DNA of 22,561 bases, from contig CALJTX010000010.1 of NCBI GenBank assembly GCA_937975705.1, positions 1 to 22,561 of the forward strand. Direction: 5' to 3'. The position numbers and the translations under genes were made by a program. Source of the stretch: an uncultured Flavobacteriia bacterium. Its GTDB lineage: Bacteria; Bacteroidota; Bacteroidia; Flavobacteriales_D; Crocinitomicaceae. Of the stretch, positions 1-7,930 are shown in pieces; positions within the stretch are counted from its first letter, which is position 1; each line of letters opens with the position of its first letter. Below the pieces are notes generated by a model. It ran no database searches, was not told the DNA's origin, and saw only the letters and a list, made by a program, of their open reading frames with translations.

Positions 1-452
1 TCACCCTACTTTTCCGTTTTATGCGTCCACTGATTGAACAAGGTTTTGTGTACTTTGCTCAACCTCCTTTGTATAAATTGAAGTGGGCAGGCAAAGAACC
101 AGTTGAGTATGCCTTCAGCGATCGTGAACGTGATGGAATGATCGAACTTGGTGTAGCTGCTGGAAAGCGTTTACCTAAGGATGATGGAATCCAGCGCTTC
201 AAAGGTTTGGGTGAAATTTCCCCAGACGAATTTGTTCATTTTATCGGGGAAAACATCCGTTTAGAGCCTGTTATCTTGACAAAAGACGCTTCCATTGATT
301 CCATTCTTTCTTATTTCATGGGGAAAAACACCCCAGACAGACAAGATTTCATCATTGACAACTTGCGTGTCGAGAAAGACCTCGCAGAACAAATAGCTGC
401 AGCAAATGAAGCCGATAGCGCTGAAGAAGTAAACACCGAATTAGCATCTTAA
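1..452 (+). CDS. parE: DNA topoisomerase IV subunit B, C-terminal part (5' end outside window)
   Basis: This is the last 149 residues of a type IIA topoisomerase ATPase subunit; the reading frame is open from base 3, so the gene begins upstream of the window. The visible part starts in the TOPRIM region at the stretch reading TLLFRFMRPLIEQG, continues through a PPLYKL element, and has the strongly conserved IQRFKGLGEIS motif. It ends with the FMGKNTPDRQDFIIDNLRVE segment, which I associate with the topoisomerase IV rather than the gyrase paralogue in Bacteroidota. In the family this subunit hydrolyses ATP to drive strand passage with ParC and so decatenate daughter chromosomes. parC follows after only 2 bases, which supports ParE over GyrB. 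The last 20 or so residues are acidic and alanine-rich. The in-frame ATG at base 21 is internal, not the start. Confidence 0.93.
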   Translation, partial: TLLFRFMRPLIEQGFVYFAQPPLYKLKWAGKEPVEYAFSDRERDGMIELGVAAGKRLPKDDGIQRFKGLGEISPDEFVHFIGENIRLEPVILTKDASIDSILSYFMGKNTPDRQDFIIDNLRVEKDLAEQIAAANEADSAEEVNTELAS

Positions 453-454
453 AC

Positions 455-3151
455 ATGGCAGAAGACGAATTAGAAAACCTAGACAATTCAGCTGAGGATA
501 CCGGTCATAATCCCTTCGAGAAACAACACCTCGACGATAAAATTGTGCCCCTCAATGGTCTCTATCAAAATTGGTTTCTAGATTACGCCAGCTACGTGAT
601 CCTAGAAAGAGCGGTCCCGAGTCTTTATGACGGGCTTAAGCCTGTTCAGCGCCGCATTTTGCACTCCATGCGCGAGATGGAAGACGGTCGCTACAACAAG
701 GTGGCCAACATCATCGGCAACACCATGAAGTACCATCCGCACGGCGATGCCTCCATTGGTGATGCGCTCGTGCAAATTGGCCAGAAAGACCTCCTGATTG
801 ACTGCCAAGGGAACTGGGGCAACACCCTAACCGGCGACGGCGCTGCAGCAGCGCGTTACATCGAGGCGCGCCTGAGCAAATTTGCTTTGCACGTTGCCTT
901 TAACCCCAAAACCACCAATTGGCTTTCATCTTACGATGGCCGCAACAAAGAACCGCAGCAACTTCCTATGAAATTCCCTTTGCTGCTCGCTCAGGGTGCA
1001 GAAGGAATTGCCGTCGGGATGGCCTGCAAGTTTTTGCCGCACAACTTTATTGAGCTCATCGAGCAGTCGATCAATCACTTGCGCGGCAAAAAAGTCGAGA
1101 TTTTACCTGATTTTCCGAATGGCGGGATGGCCGATTTCTCTGGCTACAACGACGGCCTGCGCGGCGGACGCGTGCGTATCCGCGCCAAAATCAGAAAAGT
1201 AGACAACAAAACGCTGATTATTAATGAAATTCCTTACGGAACCACCACCACATCATTGATAGAATCCGTGATCAAAGCCAACGACAAAGCCAAGATCAAG
1301 ATTAAAAAAATCGAAGACAACACCTCTTCCGAGGCCGAAATTATCGTGCATTTGGCCCCGGGTGTGTCGCCAGACAACACCATAGATGCGCTTTATGCCT
1401 TTACAGATTGTGAGGTTTCTGTTTCGCCCAATTCCTCAATCATCGACGGCGAGCGCCCTCGCTTTATGGGTGTTACAGAAATTTTAAAGGTCAACACGGA
1501 TCATACCGTTATGTTGCTCAAACTCGAGCTTGAAATCAAACTAGATGAACTCGAGCGCCAATGGCATTTTTCTACCTTAGAAAAGCTCTTCATCAACCAC
1601 GAGATGTACATCGACTTCAAACGCTACAGCGACCGCGAAGCCCTGTATGTGTATCTCTATGAGCGTTTCAAGCCGTTTAAAAAACAACTGCTCCGCGAAA
1701 TCCAAGACGAAGATTTACACAAGCTAACGCAGATCCCCATGATCCGCATTACGCGCTTCGATGCCGACAAAGCCGACGAAGCCTTGCTCAAAATAGAGGA
1801 GGAGATGCAGCAAGTAAAGCATCATCTCGCGCATCTTGTCGAATACGCCATCGATTACTTCAAAGACCTCAAAAAACGCTTTGGAGCAGGCCGAGAGCGC
1901 AAAACTGAGATCAAAACTTTTGATACCATTACCGCTAGTAAAGTCATCATCGCCAACCGCAAACTTTACGTCGACTACGAAGAAGGTTTCATTGGCTACG
2001 GACTCAAAAAGAATGAAGCAGTCTCGGATTGTTCCGAAATCGACGACGTCATTTGCTTTTTCTCTTCAGGCAAGCTCATGATTACCAAAGTGGCCGATAA
2101 AAAATTCATTGGCAAAGGCCTCATCTATGCCAATGTTTGGAAAAAAGGCGATACGCGCACCATTTACCATCTTTTCTATCAAGATGGCACCGGCGGCCCG
2201 ACCATGATGAAGCGTTTTTACGTGAACTCCATCACCCGCGATACCGAATACGACCTCACCAAAGGCACCAAAGGATCCAAAATGCTTTATTTTAGCGTGC
2301 ATCCGAACGGTGAAAGAGAAGTGGTGAGCGTTTTGCTGCGCCCGCGTCCGCACCTCAAGCGCTTGCGCTTTGACATCGACCTCGGCGCACTGCTCATCAA
2401 AGGCCGCAACTCTGCAGGTAACCGCGTCACCAAAGAAATCATTCAAAAAATTGTCCAAAAAGAGGTGGGGGGCTCTACGCTTGCCGCCCGCAAAATATGG
2501 TACGACACCGTTGTCGGTCGCCTCAACGACGAAGGCCGCGGCAAGTTTTTAGGTTCTTTCAAAGGCGAAGACCGCATTTTAACGCTCTATAAAAATGGCG
2601 AATACCGCCTCAGCACGTTTGACTTAGCCACGCATTTTGACGAAGACATGATCCATATCGAAAAATGGATCCAAGACCGCCCAATTTCTGCAGTTTATTA
2701 CGATGCTGAAAAAGAATTGCATTATGTCAAGCGTTTTACTTGTGAAGTCACCCAAGACAAACGCGTGTCTTATATTTCAGAAGGGCCAGGCTCTTACCTA
2801 GATGTCGTTTCTACAGCTTACCGCCCTGAGGCGCGTATTGTTTTCAATAAACTACTCAAAGAAACCAAGAATTTGCCCGATCAAGTCTTGAATTTAGCGG
2901 ATCTCATCGACGTCAAAGGCATGAAAGCACAAGGCAATCAAATGACCAAAATGAAGGTCAAAGAAATCGTCCTGACGCACCCTATAGACGAAAGCCCAGA
3001 GCCTTGGCCGCAAGAGGAGGAGCCAGAAATCGAAGATGCGCAAGCCGAAGACGAAGCCGAACCGGCCAGCATGGAGTGGGATCTCTCGAAAAAAGAAGAC
3101 GACAATCCGGATCAAATTCCGCTATTCAGTGAAGATCCTGAAGCCGAATAA
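455..3151 (+). CDS. parC: DNA topoisomerase IV subunit A
   Basis: An 898-residue breakage-reunion subunit of topoisomerase IV, the partner of the preceding parE. The winged-helix core carries the HPHGD motif (residues 94-98) and the catalytic tyrosine at residue 135 in AAAARYIEARLS, which forms the covalent link to cut DNA. Residues 99-103 read ASIGD, so alanine occupies the place of the quinolone-interacting serine of E. coli ParC. A coiled-coil arm occupies the middle, and the C-terminal half should form the DNA-wrapping beta-pinwheel. The last 60 or so residues are a low-complexity acidic tail with QIPLF at residues 887-891, which resembles a sliding-clamp-binding peptide. The start lies 2 bases after the parE stop, so the two are co-transcribed. 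The alternative name is GyrA, but the parE linkage and HPHGDASIGDAL spelling favour ParC. Confidence 0.93.
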   Translation: MAEDELENLDNSAEDTGHNPFEKQHLDDKIVPLNGLYQNWFLDYASYVILERAVPSLYDGLKPVQRRILHSMREMEDGRYNKVANIIGNTMKYHPHGDASIGDALVQIGQKDLLIDCQGNWGNTLTGDGAAAARYIEARLSKFALHVAFNPKTTNWLSSYDGRNKEPQQLPMKFPLLLAQGAEGIAVGMACKFLPHNFIELIEQSINHLRGKKVEILPDFPNGGMADFSGYNDGLRGGRVRIRAKIRKVDNKTLIINEIPYGTTTTSLIESVIKANDKAKIKIKKIEDNTSSEAEIIVHLAPGVSPDNTIDALYAFTDCEVSVSPNSSIIDGERPRFMGVTEILKVNTDHTVMLLKLELEIKLDELERQWHFSTLEKLFINHEMYIDFKRYSDREALYVYLYERFKPFKKQLLREIQDEDLHKLTQIPMIRITRFDADKADEALLKIEEEMQQVKHHLAHLVEYAIDYFKDLKKRFGAGRERKTEIKTFDTITASKVIIANRKLYVDYEEGFIGYGLKKNEAVSDCSEIDDVICFFSSGKLMITKVADKKFIGKGLIYANVWKKGDTRTIYHLFYQDGTGGPTMMKRFYVNSITRDTEYDLTKGTKGSKMLYFSVHPNGEREVVSVLLRPRPHLKRLRFDIDLGALLIKGRNSAGNRVTKEIIQKIVQKEVGGSTLAARKIWYDTVVGRLNDEGRGKFLGSFKGEDRILTLYKNGEYRLSTFDLATHFDEDMIHIEKWIQDRPISAVYYDAEKELHYVKRFTCEVTQDKRVSYISEGPGSYLDVVSTAYRPEARIVFNKLLKETKNLPDQVLNLADLIDVKGMKAQGNQMTKMKVKEIVLTHPIDESPEPWPQEEEPEIEDAQAEDEAEPASMEWDLSKKEDDNPDQIPLFSEDPEAE

Positions 3152-3164
3152 ACATCCTTGAAAT

Positions 3165-3186
3165 AAATGAGCAATATCATTTTTTT
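3165..3186 (+). terminator. Weak possible terminator after parC
   Basis: A perfect 6-base inverted repeat, AAATGA at 3165-3170 and TCATTT at 3177-3182, flanks a 6-base loop and runs into six T residues. It lies 14 bases after the parC stop. The stem is short and AT-rich, so it may be chance. It directly abuts the candidate -33 box of the next gene. Confidence 0.3.
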
Positions 3187-3211
3187 GCCGAAAGTGCTTT
3201 GCTTATTTTTG
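3184..3211 (+). promoter_or_regulatory. Bacteroidota-type promoter for the membrane-protein gene
   Basis: A TTTG at 3184-3187 is followed after 16 bases by TATTTTTG at 3204-3211, which fits the TAnnTTTG -7 element of the Bacteroidota primary sigma factor. Transcription should begin some 5-7 bases after the final G, giving a leader of about 18 bases before the ATG at 3235. The same 16-base spacing recurs at the dapF and plsC promoters in this window. Confidence 0.6.
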
Positions 3212-3234
3212 TATCTATCTAAAAACTGCAGCGA

Positions 3235-4602
3235 ATGAACTTGCTCAAAGAAGACCGCATCAATTACCTCAATATCGGCTTAATGCTCCTCACTGCGGTG
3301 TTGGCCTACTATTTTCCATTTGAAACCTTTCTTTTGGCCTATGCCTACTTAGGGCCGCTGCATTACCTCACCGAAATCAGTTGGCTCCACGACCGCCAAT
3401 ATTACGCCAAAGGCAAATGGGACAACGTAGCTCTTTGGATCATCGGCATTTTACTTTCCTATGCTGCATTCGCCAAAGACTTTGGTTTCAGCAAAGACGT
3501 CTACGACTACTTTGTCGAAATGAATCTTTTTGACAAGCTCTTGGTGTTTGCACTTTTTGCCTCTATTCTATTTGCTTTGGTCAAGAACCTATGGGTCAAG
3601 ATAGGCGCTATTTTTGTACTTTACATTTTTGTGAGAGGTTGGCTCAGTCCTGAGCGCGCCCAAGAAAACGCCGACAGCACCACCATTTTTGCGCTTACAG
3701 CACTCATCCCGACACTCATTCACGTTTATGTTTTCACGGGCTTGTTCATGCTCTACGGTGCGCTCAAAGCGCGCAGTGTTTCTGGCATGTGGCAAATGGT
3801 CGGCTTTGTGGCGATCCCCTTACTTTTGGTTTTTAGCCTTCCGGTCGATACCAAAAATGCCTTTCTTTCGAAATTCGGAAAAGATGCTTACTACGCAAAA
3901 GGCGATGGTTTTTACAACACCAACTACCTCATTCTCGATCATTTTGATCTAATTGAAGAGCAAAAACTCACCAACAAAGAATACCTCGACATCATTACCA
4001 AAGAAGGCAATAAGAGTTATTTCTTGCGTCAAGGCCTTATCGATACGGCGGCCTTCAATGCCCATACCGATTCCCTGTCCAAAATTGCAGACCGACCATT
4101 TGTGGTGAAACCAATGCCCATTAATACAGCAAATCTAGCACCTCAATTTCAATACGATCATTTGCTTTATTTTTTCGATACGTCTAGCCGTTACATCAAC
4201 AGCATCAATGAATACCGCTTTGAGCCACTGCCCAAAAAGGTCATGAAATCGCGCACGAAAAAAGAAACCGACGGACTCATTTTCTTTTCTGAAGTGGGCA
4301 TCATGCTCATGCGCTTTATTGCTTTCGCTTATCTATATCATTATCTCAATTGGTTCAGTAAAACAGAAGTCATCCGTTGGCACAAGGTGCCAAAGGTGCG
4401 CTTTATCTTGGTCATCGTCACCTGGGTAGCCTCATCCGTATTCTATACTTACGATTACTCCTTAGGACTCAGTTTGTTGTTCTTCTTGAGTTTTTCACAC
4501 GTCTTACTTGAGTTTCCGCTCAATATTGTTTCTATCGTTGGCATCGGGACCGAAGCGCTTTCGATTTTTAAAAATGGCTTCAAAAAGCCGCTCAAATCCT
4601 AA
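3235..4602 (+). CDS. Polytopic membrane protein of unknown function
   Basis: A 455-residue protein that I cannot assign to a named family. Hydrophobic segments lie at about residues 13-27, 30-48, 64-82, 101-117, 120-135, 150-176, 186-204, 349-371, 388-405 and 409-437, so about ten membrane spans. A hydrophilic domain of about 145 residues sits between spans 7 and 8 (about 205-348). Histidines cluster at membrane ends: GPLHYLTEISWLHDR (His43, His52), His163, YHYLNW (His369), RWHKVPK (His383) and FSHVLLEFPLN (His422). This pattern recalls membrane di-metal enzymes and carotenoid-cleaving Brp/Blh proteins, but no signature motif matches, so function is open. There is no signal peptide. It has its own promoter, and a DUF2891 gene follows after 26 bases, probably in the same transcript. 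Confidence 0.85.
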   Translation: MNLLKEDRINYLNIGLMLLTAVLAYYFPFETFLLAYAYLGPLHYLTEISWLHDRQYYAKGKWDNVALWIIGILLSYAAFAKDFGFSKDVYDYFVEMNLFDKLLVFALFASILFALVKNLWVKIGAIFVLYIFVRGWLSPERAQENADSTTIFALTALIPTLIHVYVFTGLFMLYGALKARSVSGMWQMVGFVAIPLLLVFSLPVDTKNAFLSKFGKDAYYAKGDGFYNTNYLILDHFDLIEEQKLTNKEYLDIITKEGNKSYFLRQGLIDTAAFNAHTDSLSKIADRPFVVKPMPINTANLAPQFQYDHLLYFFDTSSRYINSINEYRFEPLPKKVMKSRTKKETDGLIFFSEVGIMLMRFIAFAYLYHYLNWFSKTEVIRWHKVPKVRFILVIVTWVASSVFYTYDYSLGLSLLFFLSFSHVLLEFPLNIVSIVGIGTEALSIFKNGFKKPLKS

Positions 4603-4628
4603 TTTTTCATTTTTTTTACGCGTATCCC

Positions 4629-5744
4629 ATGCTCAAACTCACTTCCTTTTTAAGCGCTTTTTTAAGCGTAAGCTTCATGTTCGCCCAATTGGTGAGCACG
4701 ACCCCAGATGGCCGTTACACTTTATCTGCAGAAGGCGCATCGTATTTTGCGAAACTTTCTTTGGATTGTACCTCTAAGCCAACACCACACTATTACTACC
4801 AAGCATTGCGCCAGCCGGGTGATACCCAAACGCCCACCGATATTTGGCCATCATTTTATGGTTGCTATGACTGGCATAGTGCTGTTCACAACCATTGGGC
4901 TTTGGTTAAAATCCTCAAAACATATCCCGATATTCCAGAGGCGGCAGCTATTCGCGCCAAACTAGATGAAAGTTTCAGTGAAGAAAACATCCGTCAGGAG
5001 TACCAATATTTTGAAACCAACAAAGAACGCTACGTGTTTGAATTCCCTTACGGGCAAGGTTGGCTTTTAAAGGTGGCAGACGAATTGGCCAATTGGAATG
5101 ATCCAGATGCGGAGCGTTGGTTGCAAAACTTGGCGCCATTGCATCATTTGTGTGCAGCTGCAGCGCAGGTCATTTGGAAAGATGTCAAAGAAGTGAAGCT
5201 TTCGGGCTCGCACGACGCACCTTCCCTCAACCTCTCCTTTGCCATTGACTACGCGCGTACTTTTGGCGATGAAGATTTGCTCAAAGTTGCCCTCAAAGCG
5301 AGCAAAAGATATTTTGGCAAAATGACCAACGCACCTTTGCGTGCAGAGCCATTTGAATATGATTTCATGTCTGCCTCTTTATTGGTGGCAGACCTCATGC
5401 GCAAAGTGTACGATACCGAAGATTACATGGTTTGGTTAAAGAAATTTAGCCCGGGTTTATTTGCTGCGCAAACTGCGAATAAAGACTTGCAAATCAAAAA
5501 GACCGACAAACACGACGGCTATGAATCGCACTGGGATGGCTACCACCTCAACCGCATTTGGTGTTTAAATGGCATGCTCAAAACGCTTCCGGCTGGAACA
5601 CTTGATGAAGCCACCAAAACGGCGTGGGTCAACAACATGAATGCCATGTGGGATTACGCGCAAGAAAGCATCGGAAAAGGCAACTACGACATCGACCACT
5701 GGTTGTCGTCGTTCTCAGTATTTGCTTTAATCGGTTACGAGTAA
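4629..5744 (+). CDS. Secreted DUF2891 family protein
   Basis: A 371-residue protein with a signal peptide (hydrophobic residues 3-18, ending MFAQ at 17-20), so it should reach the periplasm or be lipid-free and exported. It has the hallmarks of the DUF2891 family: YGCYDWHSAVHNHW at residues 77-90, SGSHDAPSLNLSFA near 200, FEYDFMSASLLVADL near 243, and GYESHWDGYHLNRIWC near 300. Repeated helix-rich segments with aromatic and histidine motifs suggest an alpha/alpha-barrel like those of glycan-active enzymes, but that is inference and the family function is not known to me. The gene lies 26 bases after the membrane-protein gene. Its 3' end overlaps the convergent cmk gene by 18 bases. Confidence 0.85.
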   Translation: MLKLTSFLSAFLSVSFMFAQLVSTTPDGRYTLSAEGASYFAKLSLDCTSKPTPHYYYQALRQPGDTQTPTDIWPSFYGCYDWHSAVHNHWALVKILKTYPDIPEAAAIRAKLDESFSEENIRQEYQYFETNKERYVFEFPYGQGWLLKVADELANWNDPDAERWLQNLAPLHHLCAAAAQVIWKDVKEVKLSGSHDAPSLNLSFAIDYARTFGDEDLLKVALKASKRYFGKMTNAPLRAEPFEYDFMSASLLVADLMRKVYDTEDYMVWLKKFSPGLFAAQTANKDLQIKKTDKHDGYESHWDGYHLNRIWCLNGMLKTLPAGTLDEATKTAWVNNMNAMWDYAQESIGKGNYDIDHWLSSFSVFALIGYE

Positions 5745-6407
5745 AGCGACGCGCGCAAGCGCCCAAGCTAATTGAGCTTCTCTACTCAATTCAGTTGTAT
5801 CTAACACAATTGCATCGGAAGCCTGCGCAAGCGGGCTTTCTTTTCTTGTGCTATCTAAATGGTCTCGTTGCAATAAATTTTGCGCAACGCTCTGAGCGTC
5901 GGTCTGTTCTCCTTTGGCCTCGAGTTCGGCCAAGCGGCGTTGGGTCCTGACCTCAATAGAGGCCGTGACAAAGATTTTGAGTGCTGCATTTGGAAACACC
6001 ACGGTGCCAATATCGCGGCCGTCCATCACAATGCCACCACCAATACTCATTTGCCTTTGAAGCTCAACAAGTTTGACTCGGACCTCTTTGATAGCAGCTA
6101 CACTTGAAACGATAGCCGCCACTTTAGGTGAGCGAATCACTTCTGTGATGTCTTGGTTGTTGAGCCAAACTTTTTGATCTGAATCGAGTTGGATGGAAAT
6201 TTGATCAAGGTGTTGAAGGAGCTGCTCTTGATCCAGTTCTTCATTTAAAGAAATGAGCGCATGCTCTAAACAATAATAGGCAACGGCGCGATACATCGCG
6301 CCGGAGTCTATAAACGTATAATTGAGCGCTTTGGCTAGGGCTTTAGCGAGGGTGCTTTTGCCACAACCAGCGTAGCCGTCAATTGCTATGGTGATTTTTT
6401 TTTGCAT
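5727..6407 (-). CDS. cmk: Cytidylate kinase
   Basis: A 226-residue enzyme that phosphorylates CMP and dCMP with ATP, feeding CTP and dCTP pools in the cytoplasm. The P-loop GYAGCGKS is at residues 11-18, followed by the CMP-binding FIDSGAMYRAVAYYCLE segment; DGRDIGTVVFPNA in the middle and the late QRDHLDSTRKESPL segment are family signatures. The length is typical. The ATG at 6407 is chosen because it shares its A with the gap stop codon (TGATG), a classic coupled junction; the in-frame TTG one codon earlier is unnecessary. It is therefore the last gene of a gap-cmk unit. The 3' end overlaps the convergent DUF2891 gene by 18 bases. Confidence 0.95.
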   Translation of the reverse strand: MQKKITIAIDGYAGCGKSTLAKALAKALNYTFIDSGAMYRAVAYYCLEHALISLNEELDQEQLLQHLDQISIQLDSDQKVWLNNQDITEVIRSPKVAAIVSSVAAIKEVRVKLVELQRQMSIGGGIVMDGRDIGTVVFPNAALKIFVTASIEVRTQRRLAELEAKGEQTDAQSVAQNLLQRDHLDSTRKESPLAQASDAIVLDTTELSREAQLAWALARVALLVTD

Positions 6408-7852
6408 CAATAGTAGATCGCTCTGCGTACTTGTGTGATGTATTTAGCCAGACGGATCACTTGTTTGGTATAACCAAATTCGTTGTCGTACCAAGCGTAA
6501 AGCACTACATTTTTGCCGTCGACAGAAACAATGGATGCGTTGGAGTCAAAAACACTGCAACACGTATTGCCGATGATGTCAGAGGACACCAATTCAGGAT
6601 CAAAAGAATAATAGATCTGATTGACTAGTTCGCCGTGAAGCGCCGCATCTTTAATTGCTGCATTCACTTGCTCAAGACTTACTTGTGAGTTGAGTTCGAG
6701 GCTTAAAATTGCCAAAGAGCCGTTGGGTGTGGGTACACGCACAGCGTTGGCAGTGAGTTTGTCTTTGAGTTCAGGAATTACTTTAGTTACAGCAGAACCT
6801 GCGCCAGTTGAGGTAATGACCATATTGACTGCTGCAGATCGGCCGCGACGCGGTTTTTTGTGCATGTTGTCCAATAGGTTTTGGTCATTGGTATAGGCAT
6901 GAACGGTTTCGATGTGGCCTTTGACAACACCAAAATGGTCGTTGACCACCTTTAGAATAGGGGAGATAGCGTTCGTAGTACAAGATGCTGCAGAGAAAAT
7001 ATTTTCGTTCTCTACATCTAGCGTATGCTGATTGATACCATAAACAACGTTAGGAATTTCTTTACCTGGTGCAGTGAGCAAGACTTTTCCAACACCTTTC
7101 GCTTGAAGGTGACGAGAAAGTGCTTCGCGGTTGGTGAATACACCAGTGTTGTCAATGATGAGCGCGTTTTGGATGCCGTACGCAGTGTAGTCGATGTCTT
7201 CTGGGTTGGAAGCGTCGATCATGTGTACAATTTGGCCGTTGATGATGAGGCTTTTATTGGCAAGATCTTCGATTACTGAACCTTTGAAAGCACCATGCAC
7301 GGAGTCGTTGCGCAATAACGATGCTCTTTTGATGATATCGGCGTCTGTAGAACCGCGTGTCACAATGGCACGCAAACGCAATTGCTGACCTTTACCTGCT
7401 TGCTTGATGAGCTCGCGTGCAGCCAAGCGGCCAATACGACCAAAACCATAAAGTACAACATCGCGGGGTTCGATGGCTTGTGGGGATTGCAAACCGCCCA
7501 GTTTTTCCATCAGAAAACGTGCCATGCCACTTTGTTCGGTTTGCCCAGCCAACCATTCGCTTGCCAATAGGCCGATATCCAACTTAGAAGCAGGAATATC
7601 GAGGGTCATGAGGGTTTCTGCCAAGGCAGCGGTGGTGAATACGTCGATTGGTTTGTTAACGACTTGTTTGGCGTATTCGTGCAGATTCAGGATTTCGGAG
7701 ATGGTGGTGTCGGTAAGGTGGTTTCTGAATAAAACCAATTCGATGCCTTTGTCATAAAGGAGTTCTCCTACTTTACTTTGCAATTTAACAGCTGCTCTTT
7801 CGCGCTCAATGTGTAGGTTGAGCTCTTTTTCATAACCGTTGTTGTTTTCCAT
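6407..7852 (-). CDS. gap: Glyceraldehyde-3-phosphate dehydrogenase with N-terminal extension
   Basis: A 481-residue phosphorylating GAPDH that interconverts glyceraldehyde-3-phosphate and 1,3-bisphosphoglycerate. The first 130 or so residues form an extra helical domain absent from the usual enzyme of about 335 residues; I recall such long forms from Bacteroidota. The Rossmann glycine motif GFGRIGR is at residues 136-142 and the catalytic cysteine is Cys291 in SAASCTTNAISP. After the second strand of the fold the sequence reads VTRGSTDAD, where NAD-preferring enzymes normally show ND, so use of NADP is possible. The ATG at 7852 (MENNNGYEKEL) is preferred: the longer in-frame start at 7909 lies inside the rpoD terminator hairpin. 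The leader between that hairpin and the ATG is A/C-rich with repeated ATCAA and no visible promoter. Confidence 0.93.
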   Translation of the reverse strand: MENNNGYEKELNLHIERERAAVKLQSKVGELLYDKGIELVLFRNHLTDTTISEILNLHEYAKQVVNKPIDVFTTAALAETLMTLDIPASKLDIGLLASEWLAGQTEQSGMARFLMEKLGGLQSPQAIEPRDVVLYGFGRIGRLAARELIKQAGKGQQLRLRAIVTRGSTDADIIKRASLLRNDSVHGAFKGSVIEDLANKSLIINGQIVHMIDASNPEDIDYTAYGIQNALIIDNTGVFTNREALSRHLQAKGVGKVLLTAPGKEIPNVVYGINQHTLDVENENIFSAASCTTNAISPILKVVNDHFGVVKGHIETVHAYTNDQNLLDNMHKKPRRGRSAAVNMVITSTGAGSAVTKVIPELKDKLTANAVRVPTPNGSLAILSLELNSQVSLEQVNAAIKDAALHGELVNQIYYSFDPELVSSDIIGNTCCSVFDSNASIVSVDGKNVVLYAWYDNEFGYTKQVIRLAKYITQVRRAIYY

Positions 7853-7884
7853 TTTGTTGTTGATTGATGTTGATAATTGATTGT

Positions 7885-7923
7885 TGATGAAAAGAAAAAG
7901 GCTACCCACATGTAGGTAGCCTT
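7885..7923 (-). terminator. Intrinsic terminator downstream of rpoD
   Basis: A perfect 9-base-pair stem, AAGGCTACC and GGTAGCCTT (7898-7906 and 7915-7923 on the + strand), encloses an 8-base loop. On the minus strand it is followed by TTTTTCTTTTC. It begins 7 bases after the rpoD stop codon and is the clearest terminator in the window. The gap start codon lies fewer than 40 bases beyond it. Confidence 0.85.
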
Positions 7924-7930
7924 GAATTTG

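Noticed and set aside
2066..2458. Long minus-strand open frames inside parC and others such as 13703-14140 and 21356-21754
   Set aside because: They mirror the codon pattern of the coding strand, have no recognisable motifs or starts, and lie entirely inside well-supported genes.
7853..7909. Upstream extension of gap to an in-frame start at 7909
   Set aside because: That start lies inside the stem-loop of the rpoD terminator, and the added residues do not resemble the family; ATG at 7852 fits better.
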